From JBCDHN01 sp964351855 (GTDB lineage: Bacteria > Verrucomicrobiota > Verrucomicrobiia > Verrucomicrobiales > DEV007), in NCBI GenBank assembly GCA_964351855.1, contig CAYGQD010000001.1, positions 49,138 through 113,137 of the forward strand: 64,000 nucleotides of DNA, written 5' to 3'. Below, piece after piece: positions 47,546 through 59,200 of this stretch. The notes beneath the pieces were generated by a model that saw nothing but the letters and a program-made list of their open reading frames with translations, had not been told where the DNA came from and made no database searches. A program made the translations under genes and the position numbers. Positions within the stretch are counted from its first letter, which is position 1, and each line of letters begins with the position of its first letter.

Positions 47546-47962
47546 CTACCGGTGTTGATCGATCAGAATCGGGTTCCCATCCGGGTCTTCAATTACGAAG
47601 CTTCCCGGTCCGTCATCGCCCTTAACATCGTCGCTGACGATCGAAACGCCGCGTTGCTTCAACTCATCGCGGAGAGCGCGGACATCGGTGAAACGGGAAA
47701 CGTTCTGAGCGGATTGATCCCACCCGGGATTAAACGTCAGCAGGTTCTTCTCGAACATCCCCTGAAAGAGACCAATCACATGCTCACCGTTCTTCAAGAT
47801 CGTCCAGCCCTGTCCGCAATCTCCTCCCAGCGACTCAAACCCTAGCTTCTCGTAAAACGCCTTTGAAGCTTCGATGTCTCGGACGTTCAGGCTCACCGAG
47901 AATCCTCCTAAATCCATCTTGAGCTTTGGGTTCGGGGCAGAAGGAGGGTCGGGTTCGTTCAT
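47546..47962 (-). CDS. VOC (glyoxalase/bleomycin-resistance fold) protein
   Basis: 138 residues. The fold signs are GGFSVSLNVRDIEASKAFYE and KLGFESLGGDCGQGWTILKN in the first half, then RALRDELKQRGVSIVSDD and FVIEDPDGNPILIDQH in the second. The last, F-x-D-P-D-G-N, is typical of the VOC superfamily. Metal ligands are only partly conserved (Glu in VIEDPDGN). It may be a dioxygenase, isomerase or binding protein; substrate unknown. AGAGG lies 7 bases before the ATG. It is leftward and nearly abuts the glycosidase gene, so they may be co-transcribed. Confidence 0.85.
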   Translation of the reverse strand: MNEPDPPSAPNPKLKMDLGGFSVSLNVRDIEASKAFYEKLGFESLGGDCGQGWTILKNGEHVIGLFQGMFEKNLLTFNPGWDQSAQNVSRFTDVRALRDELKQRGVSIVSDDVKGDDGPGSFVIEDPDGNPILIDQHR

Positions 47963-48087
47963 GATTGGCCTCTGATAATGAAAGACGCTAAGGCGGCGGA
48001 AAACGGAAAGTCAAGCGACTGCGGCCTGGAAGACTCCTTTGGGCGACAAGTAGCAGGTCGCGCCTGTTACCGGAGAATTCAGGCCCC

Positions 48088-48369
48088 TCACCGAACCCGG
48101 TCCAACGGCTTCCGCCATTTGTCGAATTCCTGACGGCACTTCCGACACGTCCAGCCCCCCCACCTGAGCTGCTTCCAGTTCGCGGGAATTCGGATCCTTG
48201 GAACCCGCGCACCGCAGCTGGGGCAATTCGTCCTGGCAAAGTTCATCCGCCACCGGCTTCCTTTGCCAATCTGAGCGCGCTTCAGAAAGAGAATGGCGAA
48301 CACCAATAGGGTAATCAGTGCTCCACCGATTGCTTGTCCGATTCCGGGTTGGTCAAAAAGTGCAGTCAT
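48088..48369 (-). CDS. Small membrane protein with zinc ribbon
   Basis: 93 residues. One transmembrane helix (AIGGALITLLVFAILFL) is followed by a basic stretch and two CxxC knuckles: NCPSCGARVPRI and GWTCRKCRQEF. This is a treble-clef or zinc-ribbon pattern that probably faces the cytoplasm. Function unknown. Its first codons and the DNA before them are duplicated at the end of the glycosidase gene (46.3 kb). Confidence 0.65.
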   Translation of the reverse strand: MTALFDQPGIGQAIGGALITLLVFAILFLKRAQIGKGSRWRMNFARTNCPSCGARVPRIRIPANWKQLRWGGWTCRKCRQEFDKWRKPLDRVR

Positions 48370-48412
48370 CAAGATCCATCAAACGCACGATGCCCCTTTT
48401 ACAGAACGGTAC
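48342..48412. repeat. Duplicated junction, copy 2 (glycosidase 3' end remnant before the zinc-ribbon gene)
   Basis: Matches 46265-46345 with scattered differences. The bases that would encode the last residues of a glycosidase (WYQAIDES) are present in decayed form directly before the zinc-ribbon start. Confidence 0.6.
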
Positions 48413-48440
48413 CTGCACTGCCGGAACCCGGGCCTCCTGT

Positions 48441-49127
48441 TTACCGAGGCTCCTGAGACAACATCTTGGGTAGTGAAATGGAATAGCCTTCGTCGAGAAG
48501 GGCCATGATGCCCTCCAGCTTGTTGATCTCGCGCTCGGTTGAGGTGACAGATAGTGTATTGGACGGCCTGTCATATCGGACGGAAATCGGATGACCTAAC
48601 AATGAGCGGAGGATCTTTGCGATCCCTTTGGAGGTGATTTTTTGGCCGTGGGACTGAAAAAACTCCAGCATCTTTTCGCTCGGCTCGAACTGCAGCGTGT
48701 GCCATCCCCCGGTAGAAGAGCCGATCGATTGAAAGCCCACCATTCCGTTACCAACCGACAGCTTTTGCCGAGTCAATTCCCCGAGCCAGTTCAAGACCTC
48801 TAAAAAGGTCGCATCCTGGACCTCCAATTCCACCGATACCTGCGCTAATTCTTCGTCAGGTTCGAAATCCGCGATCCCGAATTGAAAGGGAACATCAGGG
48901 TGAAGTTGCGCCCAATGCTCAGCAATTTCATCGATCGCCTCTGAAAAGGACACTCCATCAACGTGAAAGTGATCAATCTTCGAAACCGCGAGAAGATGAA
49001 CGAACTCATTCTGATGGTCTTCAGCCGCAGCGGAGACTGTCAAGGTCATCCAAACAACGAATCTCAAGATAACCGTATTCGTTCGAAGGCAGCTATTCGG
49101 CGAGCCTGCTCGTGGGTGGCTAATCAT
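48441..49127 (-). CDS. Secreted protein with secretin-N-like domain, unknown function
   Basis: 228 residues. An export signal is likely (TVILRFVVWMTLTVSAAAE). Two segments resemble the short N domains of secretins and related periplasmic proteins: VSFSEAIDEIAEHWAQLHPD through ATFLEVLNWLGELTRQKLSV, and KGIAKILRSLLGHPISVRYD through NTLSVTSTEREINKLEGIMA. The NTL-x-V-x-(G/S)-T...I..I..ILD pattern is characteristic. No secretin barrel follows, so it is not a complete secretin. It lies upstream of the zinc-ribbon gene on the same strand. Function unknown. Confidence 0.6.
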   Translation of the reverse strand: MISHPRAGSPNSCLRTNTVILRFVVWMTLTVSAAAEDHQNEFVHLLAVSKIDHFHVDGVSFSEAIDEIAEHWAQLHPDVPFQFGIADFEPDEELAQVSVELEVQDATFLEVLNWLGELTRQKLSVGNGMVGFQSIGSSTGGWHTLQFEPSEKMLEFFQSHGQKITSKGIAKILRSLLGHPISVRYDRPSNTLSVTSTEREINKLEGIMALLDEGYSISLPKMLSQEPR

Positions 49128-49310
49128 TCAGGATGAAACTATCAGTGACCCATCAGATGGTCAAATAGCCGTTCTTCTCCCCACTAGGCTGCGCTAACGA
49201 ACGCAAGACGAGGTATGTGACGCATGGGCCACAAACCGAATTTCGCTTCTCTCATGAAAATTCGTGGAGAAAACCTGTTACATTTCCGGGGGGCCGGTAG
49301 TGATGAGGTA

Positions 49311-52037
49311 ATGAAGCTTCCACACCCGTTCTTCCACCGGCTCTGCCTCGCCGCTGCGATTAGCGTGAGTCATTTCTCGATCGCTGCCAATTTTGAATCG
49401 GATATCCTCCCGATCTTTGAAGACAACTGCCTGGACTGCCACGGCCCGGATAAGGATCGATCTGGCTTCCGGGTGGATCTGCGGGCGGTGATGCTGAAGG
49501 GCGGCGATACGGGACTTCCAACGATCGTCCCTGGCGACTGGGAGGCGAGTTATTTGATGGAGGTGGTGACGCATCTCGATGAGGAAATGGCCATGCCGCC
49601 AAAGGGGGACAAGCTGTCCGATGCCCAGATCGAGTTGCTCAAGCAATGGGTCAACCAAGGAGCGATCTGGCCCGGGCAAATGGATGCCGTGATTGAAGAT
49701 GGGACGGATCATTGGTCCTTCCATCCGGTGGTGCGCGCGGAGGTTCCCGAAGGCGGGCGCACACCGGTCGATGCGTTTTTGGAAGCGCAACTGAGGAAGG
49801 CGAGCCTGACTCCGAACGGACCGGCTGACCCGCATTCGCTGATTCGCCGGGTGGCAATCACCCTGACCGGCCTTCCCCCCACCCCGGAACAAGTGGCCGC
49901 GTTTTTGGCCGAAACCAAGAAGGATCCGGAGGCTGCCTATGAGGCGGTGGTAGACGAGCTGCTGGCTTCGCCGCACTTTGGAGAGCGTTGGGCACAGCAC
50001 TGGCTGGATGCGATTCGCTGGGCGGAGACGAATGGCTCAGAAGCGAATCTTTACCGGAAGAACGCCTGGATTTATCGCGATTACGTTGTGCGCGCTTTCA
50101 ACGAAGACATTCCCTACGATCGCTTTCTCACCGAGCAACTGGCCGGTGACCAACTGGGCGTGGGAGAGGCCACGGGGTTTCTGGTCGCGGGGCCTCACGT
50201 GCCTGCCGCGACGGTGGGACGGGAACCGACGGCGATTCGACAAGCCCGGGCGGACCGCGTCGATGAGGTGATGCAGACGATCGGTGCCTCGATGCTGGGA
50301 GTGACGGTGAGCTGCGCGCGTTGCCACAACCACAAGTTCGATCCCATTTCGATCCAGGACTATTACGCGCTCACCGCCGTCTTTCAGGGGGTCGAGTTTG
50401 GCGGGCGGTATCCGGAGTTTTCGGACGATCATCCCCGCCAGATACGAGCGAAGGAGATCCGCCAGGAAATGTTCAAGCAGCGCAAGATCCTTCGCGAGGG
50501 TTTCGGAAGCTGGAGCGAGGACTGGGGAGGATTCACGGAGTTCCAATTCCCGGCAACCAAGACCAAGGTGCTACGGATCGAATTCGCGACTCCAGGAGTC
50601 GGCATCGATGAATTGCAGGTCTACGGGACGGAAAACTACGCCAAGAACCTGGCCCTGGCGAAGAACGGCACCAAGCTGGTGACCGACGATTCCATGACCA
50701 AGGCCGGGAATGAGCTGTGGAAGGCGAATGACGGGACCATAGGCACGATGGCCTGGCGGGCGAACGCGCCGAAAGGGAGCAAGGAGAAGCCGTGGGTGGA
50801 AATTCACCTGCCCGAAGCCGCTGAGCTACAACGCTTCCGATTCAGCAGCAATCGGGAGTATTATTTTGAGACCGACTACCTGGATGGTGGCACCGCGAGG
50901 AAGCTCCCCGGGTTCAAGGTATTGGCCCAGAATGGGGACGGGAGTTGGAAAGAGTTGGGGAACACGGGCTGGGCCAAGATGAAGATCGAAGAAAACCCGA
51001 AGCTGAAGCAGGCATCGGATCGCCTTCACGAGCTGATCGATCAGCTGGGCGAAGAAGGCCCGCAGGTCAGCTTCGTCGGCAGCTTCACGGAAAACCCGCC
51101 GGTGACGCATGTGCTTCACCGTGGCAGCCCGGAGAACCCGAGGGACGAGGCGGTGCCCGCTGGTTTCGCGATCATGGACGGGGACCTGGGGCTCGACTCT
51201 TCGACGGCGGATTGGGAGCGTCGGTTGCGTTTTGCCGAGTGGCTCACCCGTGCCGATCATCCGTTGACTTCGCGGGTGATGGTGAATCGGATCTGGCATC
51301 ATCTGTTTGGCGCGGGGATTGTCCCGACCGCAACCGACTTCGGCCATGCCGGAGCCGAGCCTTCGCATCCGGAGTTGCTCGACTGGCTCGCTTCGAAGCT
51401 CGTGGAGCGCAAATGGTCGATGAAGGCGATCATCAAAATGCTGGTGATGACGGACGCCTTTCAGCGATCCAGCGCACCAACGGAAGCCGGCATGACTAAA
51501 GATGCGGGGGCGTTTCTCCTATGGCGCTTTCCTCCACGCCGGATGGAAGCGGAAGTGATTCGGGATGGCGTCCTTCTGGCTTCCGGCAAGCTGGATGAAC
51601 GGATTGGAGGCCGCAGTTTCCGGATTCACAATGTGAAAAAGACCTACGCGCAGTGGGAAGTGGTCGATAACCACGGTCCGGAAACCTGGCGGAGAATGCT
51701 CTATCAAGAGCGGATGCGGCGAGTCGACGACCAGATCTTCACCGCGTTCGACTTTCCCGATTGCGGTCAGGTTCGAGCCAAGCGTCCGGTCTCAACCACG
51801 CCGCTCCAGGCACTCAATTTGATGAACAGCAACTTCGTGGTGGAGCAGTCCACGTTCATTGCGGAACGAGCGAAGCAAGAAGCCGGTGCGGAGAAGCCTG
51901 CCCAAGTCCGGCGCGCCTTTGAACTCCTCCTCACCCGCAAGCCCAGCGAGGACGAACTCAACGCCTGTCTCGATATCGACCTGGCACTCGTCTGCCGCAG
52001 CCTCATCAACTCCAACGAATTCGCCTTCCTCCCCTGA
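49311..52037 (+). CDS. Planctomycete-type cytochrome c / DUF1549 / DUF1553 protein
   Basis: About 908 residues with a signal peptide (MKLPHPFFHRLCLAAAISVS). A haem-binding CLDCH (residues 40-44) lies in FEDNCLDCHGPDKDRSG, the PSCyt1 domain. DUF1549 follows (GERWAQHWLDAIRWAETNGS; DRVDEVMQTIGASMLGVTVS then CARCHNHKFDPI with a second CxxCH). A discoidin/F5-8-like insert sits in the middle (TKTKVLRIEFATPGVGIDEL). DUF1553 closes the protein (TSRVMVNRIWHHLFGAGIVP; PLQALNLMNSNFVVEQS). These proteins are frequent in Planctomycetota and Verrucomicrobiota and usually pair with DUF1501 and sulfatases. The enzymatic role is not established. I chose ATG 49311 for the signal peptide and GAGG; the frame is open to 49224. 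First gene of a rightward operon. Confidence 0.9.
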   Translation: MKLPHPFFHRLCLAAAISVSHFSIAANFESDILPIFEDNCLDCHGPDKDRSGFRVDLRAVMLKGGDTGLPTIVPGDWEASYLMEVVTHLDEEMAMPPKGDKLSDAQIELLKQWVNQGAIWPGQMDAVIEDGTDHWSFHPVVRAEVPEGGRTPVDAFLEAQLRKASLTPNGPADPHSLIRRVAITLTGLPPTPEQVAAFLAETKKDPEAAYEAVVDELLASPHFGERWAQHWLDAIRWAETNGSEANLYRKNAWIYRDYVVRAFNEDIPYDRFLTEQLAGDQLGVGEATGFLVAGPHVPAATVGREPTAIRQARADRVDEVMQTIGASMLGVTVSCARCHNHKFDPISIQDYYALTAVFQGVEFGGRYPEFSDDHPRQIRAKEIRQEMFKQRKILREGFGSWSEDWGGFTEFQFPATKTKVLRIEFATPGVGIDELQVYGTENYAKNLALAKNGTKLVTDDSMTKAGNELWKANDGTIGTMAWRANAPKGSKEKPWVEIHLPEAAELQRFRFSSNREYYFETDYLDGGTARKLPGFKVLAQNGDGSWKELGNTGWAKMKIEENPKLKQASDRLHELIDQLGEEGPQVSFVGSFTENPPVTHVLHRGSPENPRDEAVPAGFAIMDGDLGLDSSTADWERRLRFAEWLTRADHPLTSRVMVNRIWHHLFGAGIVPTATDFGHAGAEPSHPELLDWLASKLVERKWSMKAIIKMLVMTDAFQRSSAPTEAGMTKDAGAFLLWRFPPRRMEAEVIRDGVLLASGKLDERIGGRSFRIHNVKKTYAQWEVVDNHGPETWRRMLYQERMRRVDDQIFTAFDFPDCGQVRAKRPVSTTPLQALNLMNSNFVVEQSTFIAERAKQEAGAEKPAQVRRAFELLLTRKPSEDELNACLDIDLALVCRSLINSNEFAFLP

Positions 52038-52047
52038 TGATAAAAGT

Positions 52048-52209
52048 CTCACGCAGAGCCGCAGAGGATTGTTCTATATCCAAAACTGGAGCGCTGCGGC
52101 TGCGCTACACCTTCCCCATAACCCACACCGTAATCAGTTTCACGAGACCACGCCCCATGTTCTTATCCTACTCTTCCCAAGTCTCTGCGCCTCTGCGGCT
52201 CTGCGTGAG
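52048..52209. repeat. Inverted-repeat (MITE-like) element before and within the sulfatase start
   Basis: A perfect 20-bp inverted repeat: 52048-52067 is the exact complement of 52190-52209 (right arm CCTCTGCGGCTCTGCGTGAG). The arms are 122 bases apart. CTCTGCGGCTCTGCG-type repeats occur widely in genomes of this group, to my knowledge. Confidence 0.8.
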
Positions 52210-53787
52210 CCTTCTCCAGAGCCTGAGTATCCTTCTACTCGGTTCGGCCGGTGCCGGAGAGAAGCCGAATGTTCTCTTCATTGCGATTGATGACCTACGC
52301 CCGGAATTGGGGTGTTATGGATCTTCCATCGTAAAGTCTCCGAACCTGGATGCGTTGGCAGGGGAGGGGATTCGTTTCGATCGCGCCTATTGCCAACAGG
52401 CGATTTGTTCGCCGTCTCGTGCCAGCCTTCTCTCCGGGATGCGACCGGACGAAACGGGAATCACCCACAACTATGTTCAGTTCCGCGATCTCAATCCGGA
52501 CGTGATCACCCTGCCACAACACTTCATCGCTCACGGCTATGAGACCGTTTCGAGCGGAAAGATCTTTCACCGCCCAGGCGATGACGCCCAGTCGTGGAGC
52601 CGGAAACCCGCCTTCAAGAAAACGCCGTTCAAGCGCCCGAACTATACCTTCGCGCTTCCGGAGAATCACGAGCTCCACATGCAGCAACGGAAGGAGATGT
52701 TTGAAAAATACGGGGAGGCTTCGAAACGCGGATTGGCGAGTGGACCGGCCTATGAAAGCGCCGATGTTCCCGATCACGCCTATATCGATGGGTATAACAC
52801 GGAAGTCGCCATCGCGACCCTGAAAGACATGACGGAGAAGAGCGATCAACCCTTCTTTCTCGCCATGGGATATAAATTACCGCACCTCAACTGGTGCGCT
52901 CCCCAGAAGTATTGGGACCTCTATGACCGGGACGAAATCGTGCTCCCTACCCAGACCACCGGACCCGAGGGCGGAGCCATGATCGGGCTCCATCCCTCCT
53001 TTGAGCTTCGCGTCAGGGCCAAGATTCCGAAGATTGGACCGATGGGTGATGATCTCTCGAAAACCTTGCTCCATGCCTACTATGCCAGCACAAGTTATGT
53101 TGATGCGTTGATCGGGAAACTCATCAAAGCCCTCGATGACGCGGGCGTGAAAGAGAATACGATCATTATCGTCTGGGGTGATCATGGCTGGCATCTCGGC
53201 GAGATGGGAATCTGGGGAAAAGCGACGAACTATGAAATCGCGACCCGCGTCCCTCTGATTGTTTCGACCCCGGAAATGCGCGCCAAAGGCGAAGGGACCA
53301 ACGCCCTGGTCGAGTTGGTCGATATTTACCCCACGCTGTGTGAACTGGCCGGGATTCCAGTTCCTGATCACCTCGCAGGGAAGAGCTTCGCGCCGCTTCT
53401 TGATGATCCCAAGCAGACCTGGAAAGAGGTTGCCTTGAGTCAGTTTCCGAGCCCGGCGTTACGGGAATGGGCAGCCAACCCGCTTTCCCCGGAAATGCGC
53501 GAAACCTTCTTTGGCCCACTCATCGAAGAGGTGGAAGAACGTATTATCCAGCAACAGGGTGATCTCTGGAACCGCGAACTCTTTGAGAGTCATCTCATGG
53601 GTTACAGTCTCCGGACCGATCAATACCGTTTCGTTACCTGGCTCGATGGGCGGAACTTGAATGCCGCCCCGGTCTTTGTCGAACTCTACGATCATCACAA
53701 CGACCCTAGCGAAACCATCAATGTGGCCGCGTCACACCCTGACGAGGTGACAAACCTCACCACCAAACTCCATCACCTTCTCCAACC

Positions 53788-53791
<4 letters not shown>
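52157..53791 (+). CDS. Sulfatase (iduronate-2-sulfatase-like, formylglycine type)
   Basis: About 544 residues. Export signal SLLQSLSILLLGSAGAGEKP. Metal ligands Asp45 and Asp46 are in FIAIDDLRPE. The formylglycine site is C84-S-P-S-R88 in ICSPSRASLLSGMRPDETGI, the Cys-type that needs a maturing enzyme. Further blocks are FLAMGYKLPHLNWCAPQKYW, VDALIGKLIKALDDAGVKEN and IIVWGDHGWHLGEMGIWGK, all typical of the S1_7 iduronate-2-sulfatase-like group. It would remove sulfate esters from polysaccharide in the periplasm or outside. The ATG at 52157 is used; the signal peptide's VSAPLRLCVSLL is encoded by the right arm of an inverted repeat. The stop overlaps the DUF1501 ATG by 4 bases (ATGA), so the genes are coupled. 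Confidence 0.9.
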
Positions 53792-55278
<1,487 letters not shown>

Positions 55279-55298
55279 AAGGGGAGTTTTCCGCAAAT

Positions 55299-55484
55299 GG
55301 CCAGCCTGCCTTATTCATGAAGTCGGCTAGCGATTGGCGCGAGATGCATTCAGAACCAGGAAAATGCCGATGTTTCGGAGGAGGCGTGTCCCGAGACACG
55401 GTGAGTGCGCAACATCAAGTTTGACGCCGTTATGGATGCCATCTCGCGCCAATCGCGCCGGGCTCATGAATAAGGCAGGCCAGA
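55299..55484. mobile_element. MITE-like element with 50-bp imperfect inverted repeats
   Basis: The left arm carries CCTGCCTTATTCATGA (55305-55320) and GATTGGCGCGAGATG (55332-55346). The right arm has both as exact complements (55464-55479 and 55440-55454). Between them lies a GTGTC-CCGA-GACAC hairpin. There is no coding capacity. It sits 20 bases after the DUF1501 stop. Confidence 0.7.
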
Positions 55485-55625
55485 GGTGGCGCAAAAAATT
55501 TAAAAATTCTCGCGGGCTCTTCCGATTGTTGGAATAGAGACCGAATCAACTCATTATCAACGAATTGTGACTGAGTTGAGTCCTGTCCTTTCCGTTACTT
55601 TTTCGGGGCATAGCCATTGACAGAA

Positions 55626-56252
55626 ATGTCACATTTCTCTAGAACAAGGAAACCTTATTCGGATACCAAGGAATTTCCTAGCCTCCCTGACCTTCCGAAA
55701 CCCCTCACGATGGTTCTTTTCAGCGCGCAAACCTCTGAATTAGAAACCTCCTCGATCTGCTCCTCCCCCGATGAGCTCGCGGACGGCGTTTTCGTGTTGT
55801 GGGAGCCTCACATGGAACGCGAAGAGATTCGCAATGACGCTGTCGATGCGCCGATCGCGCGCGAGGTGTTTCATCAGGATTCAGCCTCAACTCCGCCGCG
55901 CTTTACCCTCTGTTCCGCCCCGGAAGCCTTCCGTGTGGTTCGGGAGGCCGTGGAGCAGGTGACCGTTTTTTGCGTGGCGTTGTGGAAATCCGCCGCTCAT
56001 GTTTTTGACTTCTTGACCAGTTACTTGCGCCTGTTCGGCGGATCGAGCCTCACCGGAACCGGAGCAGCGGCGAATTCCCAGGTGACTCGGCCTTTGACGG
56101 CGCGAGTAGTAACCCGCTTTCCTTCAGCGAACGCAGCGTCGTTTCTGAACCGGATCAAGCGGGTTCTTTTCTGTACTGCCGAGACGATATCCGGTGCCCG
56201 CTGCCTCTATTTTCTCTCAAATCCCCTTCCTTCCCCCATTTTGGGCCGCTGA
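55626..56252 (+). CDS. Small protein with conserved SYLRLFGGSS peptide, upstream of LEPR-XLL gene 2
   Basis: 208 codons from ATG 55626, or 180 from ATG 55710 (MVLFSAQTSELETSS). It contains DGVFVLWEPHMEREEIRNDA, CSAPEAFRVVREAVEQVTVF and a hydrophobic FCVALWKSAAHVFDFLTSYL, leading into RLFGGSSLTGTG. The stop is 40 bases before the LEPR-XLL start. The counterpart before LEPR-XLL gene 1 shares LTSYLRLFGGSS and a similar spacing. The long C-terminal part after the motif is not conserved, so the real gene may end elsewhere by frameshift or this is a leader peptide. Function unknown. Confidence 0.45.
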   Translation: MSHFSRTRKPYSDTKEFPSLPDLPKPLTMVLFSAQTSELETSSICSSPDELADGVFVLWEPHMEREEIRNDAVDAPIAREVFHQDSASTPPRFTLCSAPEAFRVVREAVEQVTVFCVALWKSAAHVFDFLTSYLRLFGGSSLTGTGAAANSQVTRPLTARVVTRFPSANAASFLNRIKRVLFCTAETISGARCLYFLSNPLPSPILGR

Positions 56253-56292
56253 AGCGCAACTGCCTGTCCGCCCTACCTCTTTTCCAAGCCAG

Positions 56293-59200
56293 ATGAAAAC
56301 CCAACCTGACGATCAAACTCCCGACAAAAGCCTTCTCGAGCGCCTGCTGCTTCGCGACAACGAGTCTCTGGCCTCCCCAGGCAAGCGCGATATGTTGGCC
56401 GAGCAACTCGAGCCCCGGATTCTGTATTCCGCCGCTCCGGTGGACGCTGAAGCTGCCCCCGCTGCTGAAGAAGCCCCTACCGCAGAACAGGCACCCGCAG
56501 CGAGTCCAACATCCGAGGTGCAAACGGAGGCAGTCGCACCGCCAGATGAGGTCTCTGATCAGGCGACTGAGACGATCGATCTGGATCAAGAAGTGGTGGT
56601 GCTGGCGGACGAGCCGCTTGAGACCGGTGAATCGGCGTCCGAGCCAGCGCCCACGGAGTTGACCGAAGCAGACCTCCAAAAAGTTGCCGATGCGGCGGCG
56701 CAACGTTGGACCGAAACGGGGTTGAGCGCGGAACAGATTCTGGCCCTGGATTCGATCGACTATCGGATCGCGGATCTGGCCTTCAATCAGTTGGGAGCGG
56801 CTGAGGGCAATACCGTGACGATCGATGTGGATGCGGCGGGACGAGGCTGGTTTATCGATTCCACGCCGTTGCAGGATGAAGAGTTTATCGGGACCGGAAC
56901 CTTCCTCGTGGCTGCCGACCCTTCGCTTGAGGACCGAATGGATCTGCTCACGGTGTTGATGCATGAGCAGGCTCACGTGCTGGGGCTCGACGATTCCAAT
57001 TCGTCTTCAGACCTTTTGTTTTCCGTTATCAACGATGGCGAACGCCGCCTTCCGGCGGAGGGACAGGCAGATGGAGCGGTTGCGGGCAGCGTGGTCGGTG
57101 AGCACTATTTGGCGGCTTCCGGAACGCCCGGAGATGTCCTGGTCTACACCGTCAGCACGGTTGGTCAGCCGGGAGATACCCTCGCAAGCGGAGAATCCTT
57201 GGTTCACAGTTTTGACAACCAGGTCGTGGCTTCCGCCAACAACAGTCAGGAAGTTTCCGGCTCGGAGATCAACCTGACCGCAGGCCACCACCTGGTGCTC
57301 TACAATGCTCGCTTCGATCAGAGCGGCTGGATTTCCAACAATACGGAAAATCGGATGGAAGCCAACTCCTACCTGACCCTCGACGGCGCTGAACTGGCGA
57401 TCGGCCAGTCCCAAGGATTTATCCGGACGCAGAGCGGATCCGACGAGTTGATCACCGCCGGCGGCGGCATCGTCAATGTCAATTCGGCCACCGGCCAGAC
57501 CCTGCAATTGAACACGGTGCGTACCGACGACAGCACCTACAACGGCACGGCGACCGAGAACCCTGACCTCCTCCTAAACCGAACCACGGCCACCGGCATC
57601 CAGGTGATCAAGCTGAACGACGCTTACGATTACCTCAGCCTGGATGGCGGAACCACGGCGGACGGCACCACTGTGAGCACCTCCTTCGAGAATGTGACTT
57701 ACACCGGCGTCAACGAGCTCGATGGCGGTTATACGTTCAACCCCACCACCGGCGAAATTACCCTGGAAGAGGGCGGCTCCTACATGGTCTTCGCCAATAG
57801 CCACTTCGACGGAGTGACGGACCGGACCACATTCTCCCAGCGCCTGGCCCTCGATGGCACCGAAGTCGAAGGCACCCGGACCACCGTCTACTTGCGTGAC
57901 GCCCAAGACACCGAGAGCGGTGCTGCGTCCATCGGCACGATGATCGAGGCCAGCGCCGGTGACGTTCTCAACGTCCAGGTCGCCTGGGGCGGGAGCGGAG
58001 TTTCTCTGGACCTCACCGGCAGCAAGTCCGGGCTCACCATCGTGCGCCTGCCAGCCGAGGCGGCTGACGCCATCCGCCTGACCGACAGCACCGGCCAGAA
58101 CCTGAACACAGGCAACACCAGCAACGAGGCGTCGCCCAACACCGCTCCGGTCACCTTTGAGAATACCGTGGGAACCACGGGCAGCAGTTTCAGTCATAGC
58201 GGCACTACGGGGAGCGGTACGGCTGAAGTCACCGTGACCGCAGCCAACCCCACGGACACTTTCCTCTTCTTCCATTCCTCCTACGTGGAGAACCCCTCAA
58301 CGGCGAGGATCACGCCCAACACCGGCTTGGAGGTCAACGGCGGGGAAATTCTCGATTACGGCCAAAGCGCCCGTTACAACCGGGATGATAATTCCGGCGG
58401 CACCCCGGGGAACCACGTCTCCGGCAACTGGGGCGGCGCCGTGCTCAACCTGGCCACGGGTGATCAGGTCAACATGGTATCCGGCGCGTTGGCCGCCGGT
58501 GGCAGCACCCCGACCAACACCGTGGCCCTGCAGGGCATCAACCTGACCAGCGTGCTGAGCGCTTATCAGCTCACCGCGAATTCCGGGCTGATTCTCGAGC
58601 CAGGTGGTTCCGAAGTTACTTTGACCGGTGCGAACCTGGGAGCTTCCGAGGCTTCTACCTTCACCTTGACCGCGATCGATGCCGGTGCCGGCATTCTGAC
58701 CATCGGTGGCAGCGCGGCGGCGCTCGGCTCCAACGATACGTTCACCACCGCCGACATCGCCGCAGGCAACGTCACGTTCACCCCGGTCGGGTCTCTGGGA
58801 TCGGGCAGTTTCAGCTTTGACGCCTTAGACGACGCCACCGGCACCAAGTCCGAGTCGGGCCGATTTGACATCGACCTGTTCGTCCCAATCAACACGGTCT
58901 TCGAATTGCCGTCGGTGGTGCGCAACCAGGTTTCGGCGACCGATGGCGTTTTCAGCGGGAGCGCCGCTCCTGGCCTCGTCGTTCAGGAACGAGCCTTCAC
59001 TTCGGCCAACGGTGCCAGGGTGGAGATTTCCAGCGACGGCAGCTTCGTCTACTGGGCGGCCAACGGCTTCGAGGGAACGGATACCTTTGAGTATGCCATC
59101 ACCGCACCAAGTGGTGCCTTCTTTACCGACACCATCACGGTGATTGCCGGTGCGTCTGTCGCCCAGGACGTCAGCGGCGTCACTGACGAGGATACAGCCC

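Noticed and set aside
57574..58275. Long minus-strand frame and others opposite the second LEPR-XLL gene (also 62125-63414)
   Set aside because: Shadows of the + strand frame, which is open without stop from 56293 to the window end and has clear FG-GAP and VCBS motifs.
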